Assembly (NCBI GenBank): GCA_030278955.1
Contig: JAOANR010000013.1
Coordinates: forward strand, 43,560,191 to 43,624,190
Length of the DNA stretch: 64,000 nucleotides
Source of the DNA: Hygrophila difformis
Lineage: Eukaryota > Streptophyta > Magnoliopsida > Lamiales > Acanthaceae
Direction: 5' to 3'
Below, piece after piece: positions 1 to 12,837 of the stretch; within the stretch, counting starts at the first letter, position 1; the number at the start of each line of letters is the position of its first letter. The position numbers and the translations under genes are program-made. Below the pieces are notes generated by a model. It did no database searches. It saw only the letters and a program-made list of their open reading frames with translations, and had not been told where the DNA came from.

Positions 1-3000
1 CTCAAAATCATCTCCTGCTGTGTGGGAGGAACGCCCCTTCATCGCTTGGTAATGCCCATCCCCATCCTCCTTTGAGTACTTCATGTGACGCGAATTCTCA
101 TGCTCCGGTCCATTCAAAGGTTTGGGCCAGTTTTGCTTTTTCTCACGTTTTATCTTTTCAGTCTCCCCAGGTACTTCAACTTCTTCCAGCTGCCTCTCAA
201 GTTCGTCCATAGAATCTGTTTTACGACTGAAGTCTCCGCGAGCCTTCCTCCGTTGTTCAAAGACTGCTTTAAGCTTCTCTTTGTCTAGCTTTTTTGAAGC
301 ATTTTGCGGCGACTGACCAATTGTACCATCCTTGTAGGACATATTTCTGACATGATCCGTTGGTTCTCCATCCCTTGGTTCAATTTTCACAGAATTTCCC
401 TGTCGTTCATCCCTGTCATGCTCATCGATGCCAAACTTTGCTTTATTCTGAACGTCCCCCGAATGCACATGGTGAGGGGCCACCTCTCGGTCATGGTGGT
501 GGTGTGCCGTATTCATCCCATCATCTACCTCATGTTTGATAGTGTCAGCACCACTTCCATAGTCAATATTTCGAGATTGAGCAGATCTAGGAGGTCCACA
601 GTGATTATCTGTGCGTTGCTGATCGGAAGCTGGTTTCAATGGTGCTGGCTTCAAGGACGATGCTTTGGGAGGACCTGCACCATGGGAAGAACCGGCAGCA
701 TGATCTTCATTGGCGGGACCTTTCAAGTGAGGTCTTTGACCACCTCCCGCACTCCCTTCTGGTTCACCGGCTTGTGAAGGAGGCACTCTATTTTGTTCAT
801 ACAGCTCAAGCATCTGATTGCTAACCTCTGCAAGAAATGCAATATCCAGTTAAAAAAACAAAATATATCAGCATCTTATCATTGCAATGAGTCTTCATTG
901 CGAATCGAAACTATTCCTGATTTCTCTGCATTAAAATTTGAAATTCATCTCCAGTAGGACAAATCCGATACTAGAATTTCACAACATTAAGAGGGGGAAT
1001 CAAACAAATACACTCTAAACGAAACATTCAGATTCAGATTCACTCCGTAAGGAAGCTTAAGCCAATCAATGCACCCATTTTTTTCTCAAAGACTTGGCAT
1101 ATTGTTGGCTTTCACTATTAATTAGAAAACCAGGCAAGATGTCTACCCTCCAATTGGCGTGGGGTGACATCAAACTCCTGCCACCAAACCTTCTCCCCGT
1201 CAGATGGAAGCTTTACTTTGAGAAACTTAGCAGCAAGGAAAATTGCACCCGCTGCTATGTGGTGGGGCTTAAATTGCAAGCAGAGAGATGTCCTAAGCCT
1301 GCATTAATCTTTCTCAGGTAAAGCAGAGAATAGATAAAATGGCTGATAAGCATGGCTTCAAATGATGTCTTAACAGCATACCCATCATTGACAAAATTCC
1401 AAGCAACTTGAGCAAGAGCATTTTGAGCAACCTGAAATTTTTTTATTGCCTCAACAAGAGGCTTATAAGGATGTTGAAGATTGAGATCAAAACCAAGGGT
1501 TCCGAGAACAACCCTTTCTCCCAATAAAATCAGTTCCTTTTGTTCATCATACACTTCCTGCATGAAGAACAAAAAAGCCAAGTAGCTATTTTAAAAACCA
1601 GACTTGTGATATTTCTTTTAAAATAGTATCATATAAGCGAGGAATTCGATTTCCCAAAACATTTTCAGTGTTGGAAAACAGAAAACGGTTGAAAGGTCAG
1701 GAATCAAGGTCAGGCAGTATTATGCAAAACAATATACGCCACCTTTTGCTTGATCCTTTGCACAGCAGTAGCGTCTTTTTTGTGAATAATCTCATATGAA
1801 ACAAGAATAACATCTTTTAGAGGCCGAGGAGTTTCTTCAACCTTACCCGCCAGAAACATACACACGGTCGCAATTGTCTGCAAAAAATCTGAAAGATATC
1901 AGCATCTCAAAACATGTTTACAGAAGCATTCCAGCAAAGAGACAAAGTTAAGAGAGAAAAAATACTACTATTAAATTGGTTGTATCATCAGCAACTGAAT
2001 AATTTCTTTTCTGTTTTAATTGATATCAAACAGTCGGATGCATGTTTTTTTGTGTTAACTATTCCTTGTGTTTAAAAATAAATAAATAAAATAAAAATAA
2101 AAATAATAATAATAATAATAATAATAACAACAACAACAACATATGACCAAAATTACTGCTTCATTAGTTTTATACATATCAGAATAGAAATAAGCATACA
2201 TTTCCAGACCATAAAAACATATATGCACAAGGACACACTCTTCCAATGAATGATCATGAGTAATAGGGTTTAGGGATGAAAGTTTTGCATAAAACTATCT
2301 TGAAGAAGGAACCCTGTGAAAGAGCAAACATACTCAACAACAAGAACACAATAGGGTTCCTGGAAAGGTTTTGAAAGTTTTTGCAATGCAACACAATCCC
2401 TGAATAATATCAAGGCAGGAAAATTTGTCATCATGAATGAACAAAAAATAAAAATGACAATTACAAGTTCCCTCTTCCTTGCAAAAGCAAAGAGTAACAG
2501 ATGAGCAAAAGAATCTTAATGCGCAGAGAAAATAATAAGTAAATCTATGCTGAATTTTTTTCTGGACACAATATGATCAATTGTGAATATTCAATCCAAA
2601 GGAGCACACTTCTATAAGCATGCCACTAAGTAAGTTGTTCGAGAACAGCCACTTATTACTGGATGTTAATAATTCCAAATAAATATCACAGAACACAAGA
2701 AAAAAAAATTAACTCACCCTCCTATCATTTTTTGCATGGGACTGACGAAGAAAGAAGCGGTGACAAAATATAATCGCTGTTGCAATAGTCACTTGGGGCC
2801 TGCAGTATTTTTGCCAAAGATAAATTCAATAGGCATGGTATCGTTAAATTTGAAAATTCCATGAACTCACGCATCATAATAACCATAAATGAATGATAAC
2901 ACAAAGTATAATGAATACAACCAGACAGATAACATAGAAATATCACAATAATACTTGAAAACTTTGTTGATGGAAAATGAAAATCAAATGTTAAAGTAGA

Positions 3001-3823
3001 GCCACACAGCCAACACCTAGGCATAAACCACTGAGTTAATTAATTGAATGTATCCAAATATTATGTGTAAAATGATGTCCAAAATTAAATGATGTGATTG
3101 TCACTTACTCCTATTGAATGAGAAGTTTTTCAAACATTTTTTAAAAATAGTTAAATAAATAATTTTAGCCATTATTTTTGTTTATCTTAAATTTACGTGT
3201 AATTATCAGATTTAGTTACTTACTAATTGAGCCTTCAGACTTTAGATTTAAACCCCATTAAAATTTATCAAACAATCTTTTACGCAGGCAAAGATTTGCA
3301 AACAGTGACAAGTAACCAAAACCATTTCTCAAAGCCACATGCTCCATAAAAATATGTGTTATGTTCTGGAAGCTATCTCATTTAGGTATAAAGTATCATC
3401 AGTACATATTAACAAATGCAACATCTAAAATGATAAGGTTAATGCGCAAAGAATCGATTACATTTTATTGTATTATTTGTCAAGGAAGCGTGAGAATTTA
3501 TCCCATGCTCCCCAGACGTAAAAGTGTAAAAGAAATATAACACAGTAGCAGCAATATGCATTTTAGTAATGATGCTTTCTTGCAATCCTAAAATATGGGA
3601 ACCACATCAACACACAAATTAAGAGCCCTTACACTTTAAGCCTCATGCCCAAATCTTGTAAAAAGGTGCAATATGATTTGCGCAAGTATGTCTCTTTCTT
3701 CAAATCAATACCATCTTGTCTAGAAGGGGAATTCTCTTCAATTTCCTTCCTCGAGAAATACCATCGCCCACCACCTTCATCCGGCTTTTCCTGAGGAACC
3801 TTGGAGGACTCACCAGACATCAT
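1..3823 (-). CDS. Cyclin T (P-TEFb cyclin subunit), six coding exons, C-terminus off the window
   Basis: Cyclin partner of the CDK9-like kinase (CDKC in plants), which phosphorylates the RNA polymerase II C-terminal domain to promote elongation in the nucleus. Coding exons (minus): 3823-3633, 2799-2718, 1877-1743, 1557-1382, 1298-1147, 827-1. All phases agree and all introns are GT-AG. The cyclin fold is spread over exons 1-5, with motifs such as [67 protein letters not shown] and [15 protein letters not shown]. The last exon holds a low-complexity tail with a short His-rich patch ([15 protein letters not shown]) and a basic, probably helical [18 protein letters not shown] segment. It stays open to base 1, so the stop lies outside. 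I chose the start at ATG 3823 (MMSGESSK). An acceptor-like TTAG lies about 26 bases upstream, which suggests a spliced 5' leader. The family call rests on recognised motifs. Confidence 0.93.
2078..2141. repeat. Microsatellite (AAATA / AAT / AAC)n in a cyclin T intron
   Basis: The run passes from AAAT/AAATA units to (AAT)n and then (AAC)n. It lies in the intron between coding exons 2 and 3 of cyclin T. Confidence 0.9.
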
Positions 3824-4385
3824 ACTAGTCACTAGTAAGGTCCTTCCTAACAAATAATTCTCAGAAAAGCCAGATGAGGTCTCTCTAAGTTAACAAAATA
3901 ACTTCAGAGCCCCCCACAACCTTCATCAACCACCTTCCACTTCATAAACTAGCCTAATAGCACCACACAAAGGAACGGAGTGAAAACAAATCAATAACGA
4001 TATCAAATAAAAATGAAATCCTCAACAGATGCACCATAAGCAAATAAGCAACACTCATCATCGCATACCATCATGGAAAACAACGAAAATACTACTAACG
4101 GCACTTTATGTATCCAATTATAATATAATATATAATTTTAAAGAAATGCTTTTCAGTTATAATATTTTTTTTAAAAAAAAAACTCAAAACAAAAGGTAAT
4201 TTTTTAATTAAAAAAAACAATCAATATTAAAATAGGCAACAGAAGGGATTGTAAACTAAGGGCCTGCTCTAAAAATCAATTCCAATAACTTTTGTAATAG
4301 GAGAACATAATTCCTTATTAGCCAGATTCCCTACAGGACACAGATGATTCTCAACAGAAAACATTTCTAGATACAAAATAAAATA

Positions 4386-4662
4386 CTTCCTTCCGTTTTT
4401 TTTAAACCTTACACTTCTCATTTGCACATATGCCAATACACATTTTCAACGATTAATAACTCAAATTCGGTAGAGTAAAAATTCTAAAAATTTGATATTT
4501 AAAAACTACAAGATGAGACGAATCCAACAAGATCTCACTTGGCTATATTTTGTCTTCTATAAATATAACAAAAATAGAAGTCAAAGTGCTACAATGAACA
4601 ATAAAAAAAGTCACAACGTAAGATTTTTTAAAAACAAAAAAAAAAACAAAAAACGGAGGGAG
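4386..4662. mobile_element. Stowaway-like MITE
   Basis: The ends are CTTCCTTCCGTTTTTT and the inverted form AAAAAACGGAGGGAG, close to the classic Stowaway terminus CTCCCTCCGTT. A TA precedes the left end. The interior (TAAAAATTCTAAAAATTTGA, GAGACGAATCCAACAAGATC) recurs in at least seven places in this window. There is no coding capacity. Confidence 0.85.
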
Positions 4663-6078
4663 TCTAAAAATGCAATAGAATTCGATACACACAACTGGTC
4701 CTAAATGACTAACCACTTATGAAGCATAGTTTTTAATGGAGCACCATGGTGCAAAGGTGCAATAAAAAGAAAGTATGATGCGAATATTAAAGGAGTGTAT
4801 ATTTATACATATAAAGATGAATGCAAGACATAAAAGTATAAAGAATACGTTAAAGTGCAGCAACAGATCCTCTAGTTGAGAGGATTGAGGGAACTGGCCC
4901 AAATATGGGATGGAGCCAAGAAGTTTAATCAAAAGTACATGCAGATATTATCAACCCTATGCTATCCATGCCAGCTTTTTAACATACATTTAAACCAAAG
5001 TTCCTGATATATTAGCGAAATCTGAAAACAAATGACATTCTACGCAGTAAAATTTATGCAATCTTCATCCTCTTCAATATTTTTCGTCTCTTAAATGGCA
5101 TGAAGGGTGGAGACACGGTCACCGGAAGAGATCACATAGGCACAACAGAAAGCCAGATACCATAGGGGTAAAAAATTGGGCTAGGACTTGGGGTTTAAGC
5201 AGTGCAGGTTCTGAAATTAAAGGTCAGTCTCAAATTTGCTCTTTAAAATGGAACATAAGTTAGTAGCAAGTTTTTACAAAATCATTAACCTTAAATAAAA
5301 ATAAGGAAAAAACTCTGTTTTCACAAATGCGCACAATAATAGATCACCACTCAGAAGATGGCTGCATGCCAGGCATTAACATCCAAAACTTGCAATCTGT
5401 GAACCATCAACTATCTTAAGAAGGCTTTGATAGCCATGAAATATTGTCTCTTGTCTATGGATGTATGAAGACTATATAAAGGAAACTTTGAGCACTGAAA
5501 TTAGGTATTGACAATAGTGGTGTTTGACTGTTTGTGCTAAACTCAACTGAACAATGTCTGCCATGTGCCATCTTGTCTTTTTATTCACTAAACCTTTTTA
5601 TTCAATACTGTCACTATTCACGAACTGGGGATAGAACACCATCCACCATAATAGCTTTAGTATCAAGTATCAACCACAAGCAATAGATAACATGTACATG
5701 TACTAGTTTAATTTAGCAATATTAAAAGGGTGAATTAATAGACTAATCAACAATCTAAATCAGAATCTGTAACAACTAGAATCTCACCAAAAAATTAAGG
5801 AATTAATGAACAGTGTAACGCACACTTTATTCAGCCATCAATGACAAGGAAAACACAGAATAATTAATGCGAACGGACAAGGGGAATTTAAAACTAATTT
5901 TAAGGCGGAAGAGAAATCCTGGAATTTTCTCCTCACCGATATTTTCAGTAAAAAGCCTACGGCATTGATTTAAAAGTTCTGTTAAATTCTATAGGATAGA
6001 ATGAAAGGAAGAATAAGAAAATAATTAATTATTTAACAATAGAAAAACATAACAGTTTATCAATCAAATATATTGTGT

Positions 6079-6236
6079 GGGGAATGGGGATGAGGACTTG
6101 CCCAAGCGGCCAAGTCCATGCCTTCCAACCTTAGGGTTGCGGGTTCGATTCCCCTATCCCTCCCCTTTATCCCTTTGTGATTTGTGTGGCATGGACTCCC
6201 ACCACACTTTCTCTGGCTTCGGCTCCTTCCAAAAAA
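6079..6236 (+). mobile_element. tRNA-derived SINE with target-site duplication
   Basis: The 5' part resembles a class II tRNA: an A-box-like segment TTGCCCAAGCGGCCAAG and a perfect B box GGTTCGATTCC at about 6143-6153. A non-tRNA body and an A7 tail follow. It is flanked by 16-bp direct repeats with one mismatch, ATCAAATATATTGTGT (6063-6078) and ATCAAATATGTTGTGT (6237-6252). The body matches the copy at 27264-27437. The flanking repeats and A-tail indicate LINE-driven retroposition. Confidence 0.9.
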
Positions 6237-6361
6237 ATCAAATATGTTGTGTTTTTCCTTTTTTTTGTAGGGCAATAAATCTTGATCCAAAAAAGCTGGC
6301 AAAGAATAAACTACCTTCACAGTAATTTTAAAAAGTCATTAAATTTTATGAAAGAAATATA

Positions 6362-6618
6362 CTTCCTCCGTTTTTTTTAAGGTTACACTTCCGATTTGCA
6401 CGTATGCCAATACACATTTTCAACGATTAATAACTCAAATTCGGTACAAGTAAAAATTCTAAAAATTTGATATTTAAAAACTACAAGATGAGACGAATCC
6501 AACAAGATCTCACTTGGCTATATTTGGTATTCTATAACTACAAGAAAAATAGAACTCAAAGTGCTACAATGAACCGTAAAAAAATTCAGAACGTAACCTT
6601 TAAAAAAAACGGAGGGAC
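6362..6618. mobile_element. Stowaway-like MITE (sister of 4386-4662)
   Basis: It starts TA|CTTCCTCCGTTTTTTTTAA and ends AACGGAGGGAC|TA. The interior is highly similar, by eye, to the 4386-4662 copy and in the same orientation. It lies 110 bp from the SINE copy's 3' TSD. Confidence 0.87.
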
Positions 6619-8074
6619 TATTAACCAAAGTCGCAAAAATGCGACTTCTTAAAAATCTATGAAATTGAATCAAAATTCAAGCACAATTACACGCTGTTTT
6701 CTGTCTCAAATCACTGATTGAAACTAAAAGAATGAGATAAACAAGAAGAGAGCATGTTCAATTTTCCCCAAAATATTGCCACATTACACTTTGCTTTTTA
6801 TAAAATTTATTTCAAGTGTAGCAGTCCCTCACACAGAAATAACGGCTGGTGTATATGGTCTAATAAATACCATTATCACTGTAAGAAAACAAAAAATGAC
6901 TAGCCAGATTTCTCTTGATAGAAAATTATTAATAATCCTATAGTGAGCTAAAGTAGCATTATCTCATGACAGCATAACACGTTACAACTAACAAGATCAG
7001 AATTCGAAATAAACCCAATTACCCAAATCAATTATATTCAATTTTATGGTCTTTCAAAACATGCATAGTATTAAGTATTTATGATAAGAGCATGCACATT
7101 GATTTTGGGTCTCCGCATTTGTCTATGCTGCATCAACTCAGTTACTTTAATTCATGATATATTCAATATTGTGTTTGAAAACATGTACAGTTCATGTCTT
7201 CACTGTGACTACTATTCTTTAAAGAAACTCAATTAAAAACATGGCACTTGTCGTGTTTTAACTGGATATATGAGAAAGGGAGTCATCCTAAAAAATTGCC
7301 ACATCATAATCTCTTTGTTCATAAAACCAATTTCACACGTGGCAGTTCCTGACACAGGAATAAACGCCAATGCATGTTGCCTAATAAATATCATAATCAT
7401 CAAAAGAAGTTTAAATATGCATGAAAACCTAACTTCTCATTAAATAGTAACAATGGAAAAAATTGAGCTGAAGTGTACCATCACAGCATAATATATTAAA
7501 AGTCAGATTTTGCAATAGATCTGGAAAATTTTCTTCTTTACAAGAAAATAAGATAAGATAAGACGAGATAAAATGAGCCATGTTATCTGGAAGGTAGTCT
7601 AACAAGAATGTGAATATGTATATTTAATCTAAGTACTTTGGTTTACTATGTGAAATGCAGTATATGTTTTTATTCAATCAACATACGAATTGCCGGGTTT
7701 AAATTATACCCGAGCAAATTTAATAAAGCAACTCTTTCACATGTTAAAATATGTGGAATGGTAGGATGCTGATTATATTCAAACTACAGTTCTTCAATAA
7801 TCATTGTATAATCTTATCCTATATTAAATAGTTTTATGCACCTGGCACATAATACCAAAACCGGAATTAATCTCACCAATAAAATAAGAGATCGAGTCAT
7901 ATCTTAATAAGTTATAGTAACGTCCAAAGAAGATTCTGACAGTTGAGAGAATTTAAAATAACAAGTTATTTAACTTGAGCTTGGAAACATTAACAGTGGC
8001 TGGGAACCAGAACCTTAATCTTATACAGCTAGCCGATAAGCCTAAGCAAATTCAGTATAAAGGCATCATCAGAC

Positions 8075-8233
8075 CTATGTGAATTGAAGCATGAAACAGC
8101 AGCTGTCCAGAAGACCAGACCCAGAGGAGGTGAAATTGTAGGAACCCTTCATTTCAAAATCTAATTTAGGCATATAGTCAGCATCATAATCCCACAAACC
8201 CCAATCTATAATGTGCTCAGTGACGAACACGCC
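8075..8233 (-). other. Candidate 5' leader exon upstream of cyclin T
   Basis: On the minus strand this segment follows an acceptor (TTGACAG) and ends at a CATAG|GTCTGA donor. It could splice onto the TTAG acceptor just before the cyclin T start, giving a leader intron of about 4.2 kb. It contains a short open frame (GVFVTEHIIDWG...) ending in a stop before the donor, so it may be untranslated or hold a uORF. It could instead belong to an unrelated gene. This is inference from splice signals only. Confidence 0.3.
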
Positions 8234-8398
8234 CTGTCAAGACAAGTAGCATATTCTAAAAAACCTAATTCAACCAATCAAACCGACGAGGGGGATGGGG
8301 AAACCCTAAGGTTACTCTATGACCCATATCGAAATGGATAAGAAAAGTGTTGCAAACCTCACAGATGCATGACCCATGTAACAGATATGTAAACCAAC

Positions 8399-8425
8399 AA
8401 AAAAAAAAAAAAAAAAAAAAAAAAA
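8399..8425. repeat. Poly(A) tract
   Basis: An uninterrupted A run of about 27 bases near the candidate leader exon. The minus-strand transcript would carry a T run ahead of the 8233 acceptor. Confidence 0.8.
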
Positions 8426-8442
8426 CTCAAAACTCGTGGTAC

Positions 8443-8514
8443 CTGAATAAAGGAGCACCAATCTTCGAAAAAAAACTCTAATTTCTGCAGCAATCCAACA
8501 AATTCAATTGAAAC
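8443..8514 (-). other. Candidate upstream leader exon (same transcript as 8075-8233)
   Basis: This is bounded on the minus strand by GTTGCAG|GTTTC and ATTCAG|GTACCA. It stays open in the frame VSIEFVGLLQKLEFF, which continues into the 8075-8233 segment. GC-rich sequence at about 8660-8790, ending a G+C peak in otherwise AT-rich DNA, could be the first exon or promoter edge. I recognise no protein here. A non-coding leader of cyclin T is the simplest reading. Confidence 0.25.
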
Positions 8515-9120
8515 CTGCAACGCATGGCCCAAATAAATCAAGAAGAACACCATACCCAATTAAAATTGACACTAGAAAAAACGAAAAAAGCTAGGGCAAA
8601 AGTCCAGCTCGCACCAACACTCTCTCCATATCAATCAATCCTACCGTAGGAGAAGACATCTCACCAATTAAAGCGGAGAAGCGGCAGAATTTTGCTCCCA
8701 ACGAACGGTTGCAAGGGGCAAAGACGCCGGCTCAATAGCATGCGACGCGGTGGCGCAGACGCTCAGCGACGGCGAGGGCTGGGGGATTGAGATAGTGGGG
8801 TGAGACCCAATATCGTGCTCAATAAAAAAATTTACTAATTCTTTAATTTTAATTTTATAAATAACATTCCTGCCGAAGGGAAAAAAATAAAATTAATAGT
8901 AGCTGAAGGTAACACAGCTTTTGTTAAATTTACCCTTTTCTTAAATGTCCACTTTGTTAAATTTGCATCTACTAATATTTATATAAACTTTTTTGTTTTT
9001 TGGGAATAAATATTTATAAACTTTTCGGTAACAATTCTAAAATATAAATATTTATATCAATTTATCACCAATTATTCCTATAGGTTGTTAAGAAAAAAAA
9101 AATAGTTATCACGAATTATT

Positions 9121-9176
9121 ATTGTGTGGTTTGGATTTTCACACACTCTGTCGACACATAAGTGTCAATATTTATA
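9121..9176 (+). mobile_element. 5'-truncated SINE relic
   Basis: ATTGTGTGGTTTGGATTTTC, then CACACACT and GACACATAAGTGTCA, match the 3' half of the SINE at 27264-27437 (TTGTGTGGTTTGGGCTCCCA, then GACACATGAGTGTCA). The tRNA-like head and A-tail are missing. Confidence 0.65.
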
Positions 9177-10661
9177 AATCTTCTATATAAATATAATTAG
9201 TAGTAACATTTATAACATATTTATAATAATTTATAAAACAAATTCTAATCAATTCTTTACATGAGTAAAAAATAAGTAAAATTGTTATTATTTGAAAGAA
9301 ACACACCTATTCAATAAATTCGCTATTGCTAATTTACTATTGGCCAAATCATTTAAAAGTTACGAATCTTTCAACTTCCGTCTTTTTGGGTCAATAAAAT
9401 AAAGTTCGAGTGTGGAAAATGGCCAAATTCTAAACATTATGTTTCTACATTTTTTTTTTCATTACGAACTTCACTTTTTAAACTCTTAGTTTAAATTTCA
9501 ATACCAACACAATCATTTAAAATTATTTCAATTTCAAACCATCGCCAAAAAAAATTAAAAAAAATCCTCTAATTTTTTTTTACTGAACAACCTATACATG
9601 TTAGGAAAAGATGTTGGACTTGATCACTAGAATAAATTCTCATTAAAAAAAAAATCATCTAATTACTTCTGAACTATCGCCTATTATTGTGAAAGGGACG
9701 TTATAATAATTTAGTAAAAGAACAAATAAAATAAAACATAAAACATATACATAAAAACGGAAGGGGTTAGTGTGCAGGTGGCTGCGTGTGGTGGGAGTTG
9801 TGTTGTGTCATGTATGAAATGATGTATTTTGTGTGTTGGGACACATGTGTTGTGTGATGTCAAAAATGTGATGCTCAGATAAGTGTTTTGTGATGCGATA
9901 CGCCTTTTTTGTGATGTCTGCACCTAAAGGCTCTTGAAGGGCAACCGTAACTGGATTGTATAAAAACACCAATAAGTTTTAAATTTGAATTGTTGTGGTT
10001 AACATATTATACGAGCTTGGAACATCAAACTTGAAACAAATTTAAGCTTAAACTTTATTTGATTAGTAATGAGTAAGCTCGTAATTAATGATGGTTGACT
10101 GATATATTTCAATATTTATATCACCTTTAATTTATCCTTTATTATACTATAAATGGTATTTCAAACTGAATATTTAGCACTAATAAACATGGAAAAATCC
10201 TTAAAGAAGTTGCTATTTTGCAGCTACGTTTGTACAATCTCATTTCTTCCATTCTTCTACAAGAGGAAGCTCCGGTTTTCATGGATATTTTTTTATATAT
10301 AAAAAAAAAAAACTCTTTTTTTTGTAAATTACAGGGTATCCCGAGTTCACATTGAGCCCAAGACTAATCCCTCGAGGATCTGCATGGGCAATGAAGGGCG
10401 TCTCTCCCAAAGCAGTTTTTTTACATGCATACTTAAGTGACTAATCAAATGACGATTTTAAGTTTATTTAAACAATAACATTATTACGTACAATATTACA
10501 AATTGTTGGCTTATGTATATGATTATATTTATATCCTTTCTGAAAATAAATTTATTTAGATAAAAGTGAGATTTTATAATTTTAGTAGAAGTCATAAACA
10601 ACAAAAAATAAGCATGTGCCTTATTTGTTGTAACGCGACTCTTTAGGCACAATTAATATTG
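9177..10661. other. Intergenic AT-rich DNA with a GT-rich block
   Basis: I find no gene. At about 9765-9915 the plus strand is strongly GT-rich (repeated TGTGTTGTGTGATG-like words), unlike its AT-rich surroundings. Confidence 0.5.
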
Positions 10662-10663
10662 TA

Positions 10664-10923
10664 CTTCATCCGTTCCTTTATAATTGACACATTGAGGATT
10701 TTGTCATTGTTCATTGATTAACTTTGATTCGACTTTTTAAGACAATTATATAAAATAAAATATAGTGAAGTGAGATCTTGTTAGATTCGTCTAATCGCAT
10801 AGATTTAGAATATCAAATTTTCATAATTTTTACGTATATGTAATTTGAGTTATTAAGGATTTAAAATGTGTGTTGGATAGCGTAAGATGTGGGTCCGTGG
10901 TAAATATTAAGGAACGGAGGTAG
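10664..10923. mobile_element. Stowaway-like MITE, reverse orientation
   Basis: TA TSDs lie at 10662-10663 and 10924-10925. The ends CTTCATCCGTTCCTTTA and the inverted TTAAGGAACGGAGGTAG pair well. The interior is the family sequence in reverse complement (GATCTTGTTAGATTCGTCTA). Confidence 0.87.
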
Positions 10924-11053
10924 TATCACTCTGCAAACACCACATTGCAAAAGAATCAAATGCAAATCAAACTAGAATTTAGAACAATTTCCAAGCGAGT
11001 CCATTAGGTTTCCAAAAGCTTCAAGTGTCTAATAATAGCTCCAACTTCCTCTA

Positions 11054-11252
11054 GGCCCTGTTTGGGAATTAGCTATTAGCTATTAACTGATTATGTGAGT
11101 AATAATTAATTAAAATGCTGTTATTTACAGCGGTTTCATAAATAACTGATTGAACACTATTTAAAGTTATTTTATCTTTCTAAATAAGCTAATTTATTTC
11201 AAATTGCCTTGAATAAGCTAGTTCTGTTTAGTTGTTTTGACAAAAAGGGGCC
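11054..11252. mobile_element. PIF/Harbinger (Tourist-like) MITE
   Basis: It starts GGCCCTGTTTGG and ends AAAAAGGGGCC, with a 3-bp CTA duplication on both sides (11051-11053 and 11253-11255). There is no coding capacity. Confidence 0.75.
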
Positions 11253-11296
11253 CTAATCTTCAACCCTATCAAACCATCCATGTTTTGCCCTCTTTC

Positions 11297-12030
11297 TATG
11301 GATGGAAATTTCACCCGTACCCACCCAAAATCCGACCCACCCGATCCGCCGAAATGGATAAAAATTCGACAAAATGTGGATTCTTATAGGGTGATGGGTG
11401 GATCGGGTGACGGATCGGGTCGGATATGAATCTAGGCTCATCCAACCCACCACCCGATCCATCATCCAACCCACCACCCAAACCATCAATCACCCGTTAT
11501 ATTTTATTAAATATGTATACTCAATATATTTTAGTAAAAAATATACTACATGGTTTTTCCTCCATTTTTTTCTTCCACGGTCCCTTCCGCCGTTCCAATC
11601 TTTCACAATTCCCTTGTAAATACATCACTCATTGCTAAGGAATGCCTTATCGATTAATCTTCCTCATGTCAAGACTCGTGTTTTATAATTTTCTCGTTTG
11701 ACTCTTTCATTCCCAGTGTTCGATTCCTCCACTTTTGGATATTATTATTTCATTTACACTTCGCTTCCATATATAACAAATTAAGTATGGTTTCCTAAAT
11801 TTTACGATGTTCATACATGAATTAACTTTGAATATAAATTATTGCAAATTTATATATATTTTCAAATCCATTACTCACCCGATCCACCCGTTCCACCCGT
11901 GGTTGATGGGTGGATTGGATTTGGGTTGAGTTTTAAATGGATGATGGATGGATTGGATGATGAAATAACACTGATGGACGGAGGTGAATTTACCCTTCTC
12001 CGATCCACCTCCGATCCATTGCCATCCCTA
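11297..12030. mobile_element. hAT-like non-autonomous element
   Basis: The terminal sequence TATGGATGGAAAT pairs with the complement of the right end, TAGGGATGGCAAT (11 of 13). Flanking 8-bp repeats CCTCTTTC (11289-11296) and CTTCTTTC (12031-12038) agree at 7 of 8. Both subterminal zones carry degenerate GGATGGATT / CCACCCGATCC words. No transposase is visible. Confidence 0.75.
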
Positions 12031-12237
12031 CTTCTTTCAAACACCCAATACCATGCCAAAAATTACAGATGTTTTTTTTTTTTTGTTGCATAGGTGAGAT
12101 AATGCATTTTCAAATTGAAATTATGTGATTTTTTCACAATTGAATTTTATGTTTCTTTTCGAAATCATAGGTTATATATTCAAAAACAAATAAAGCTTTA
12201 TACCAAATTAGGCCCTGTTCTCTAGGCCTTAATTTTT

Positions 12238-12386
12238 CTGGTCTGATCTGAATTTGTAAAATCTGATCTGGTCTGATCTGAATTTGTCTGATCTGATCTG
12301 AATGTTTCTGGTCTGGTCTGATTCCATCTGGTCTGATCTGGTCTGATCTGAATTGATCTGATCTGGTCTGATCTGTTCTGATCTTA
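12238..12386. repeat. Left subterminal TCTGATCTGG array
   Basis: Many near-exact 10-mers of TCTGATCTGG/TCTGGTCTGA, interrupted by AATTTG or AATGTTT spacers, just inside the left terminal repeat of the 12211-12995 element. Confidence 0.9.
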
Positions 12387-12837
12387 TTTTATTTATATTT
12401 GGATTCTAATTATTTTTTTTCGATAAGCTGTTTTGATTCTAATTAAATTATGGTAATAATAATAATAATATATAATAATAAAAATTAATAATTACTATTT
12501 AATATTTATTATATATAATAATAATAATAATAATTAATAGTTTTTATTATTATGTTGAGTTATTTCTGAAAATATTTTTGAAAGTATTTTCTAATATATT
12601 TCAAAAATATTTAATGAAAGTATTTAAAACTATATTTTGAAAGTATTTATAATATAAAATATATTAAAAACGTGACTAGTATATTTAAATAATATTTTGA
12701 AGAGCAAAAAAATATTTTGAAAAATACTTTTAAAATTAGTATTAAATAAGTACAATATAAATAATATTTGCATACATTCCTATATGTTTTTGCCTTTTTA
12801 AAAAAAATATTATATGTAATTATGTAATTGTATTATA

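Larger units (their letters stand above)
3854..8074. other. Long AT-rich stretch, probable leader intron of cyclin T, without host genes
   Basis: I see no protein-coding exon here. The stretch holds two Stowaway MITEs (4386-4662 and 6362-6618) and a SINE (6079-6236). The rest is unique-looking AT-rich DNA. Confidence 0.5.

Noticed and set aside
2055..2246. Open frame through the AAT/AAC microsatellite
   Set aside because: Poly-Tyr/Cys translation of a simple repeat inside a cyclin T intron.
6079..6155. A tRNA gene at the head of the SINE
   Set aside because: The boxes are present but the acceptor and anticodon stems do not fold into a proper cloverleaf, and it is followed by a SINE body, A tail and target duplication.
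6077..6325. Open frames on both strands over the SINE at 6079-6236
   Set aside because: They are by-products of the SINE sequence, with no family resemblance.
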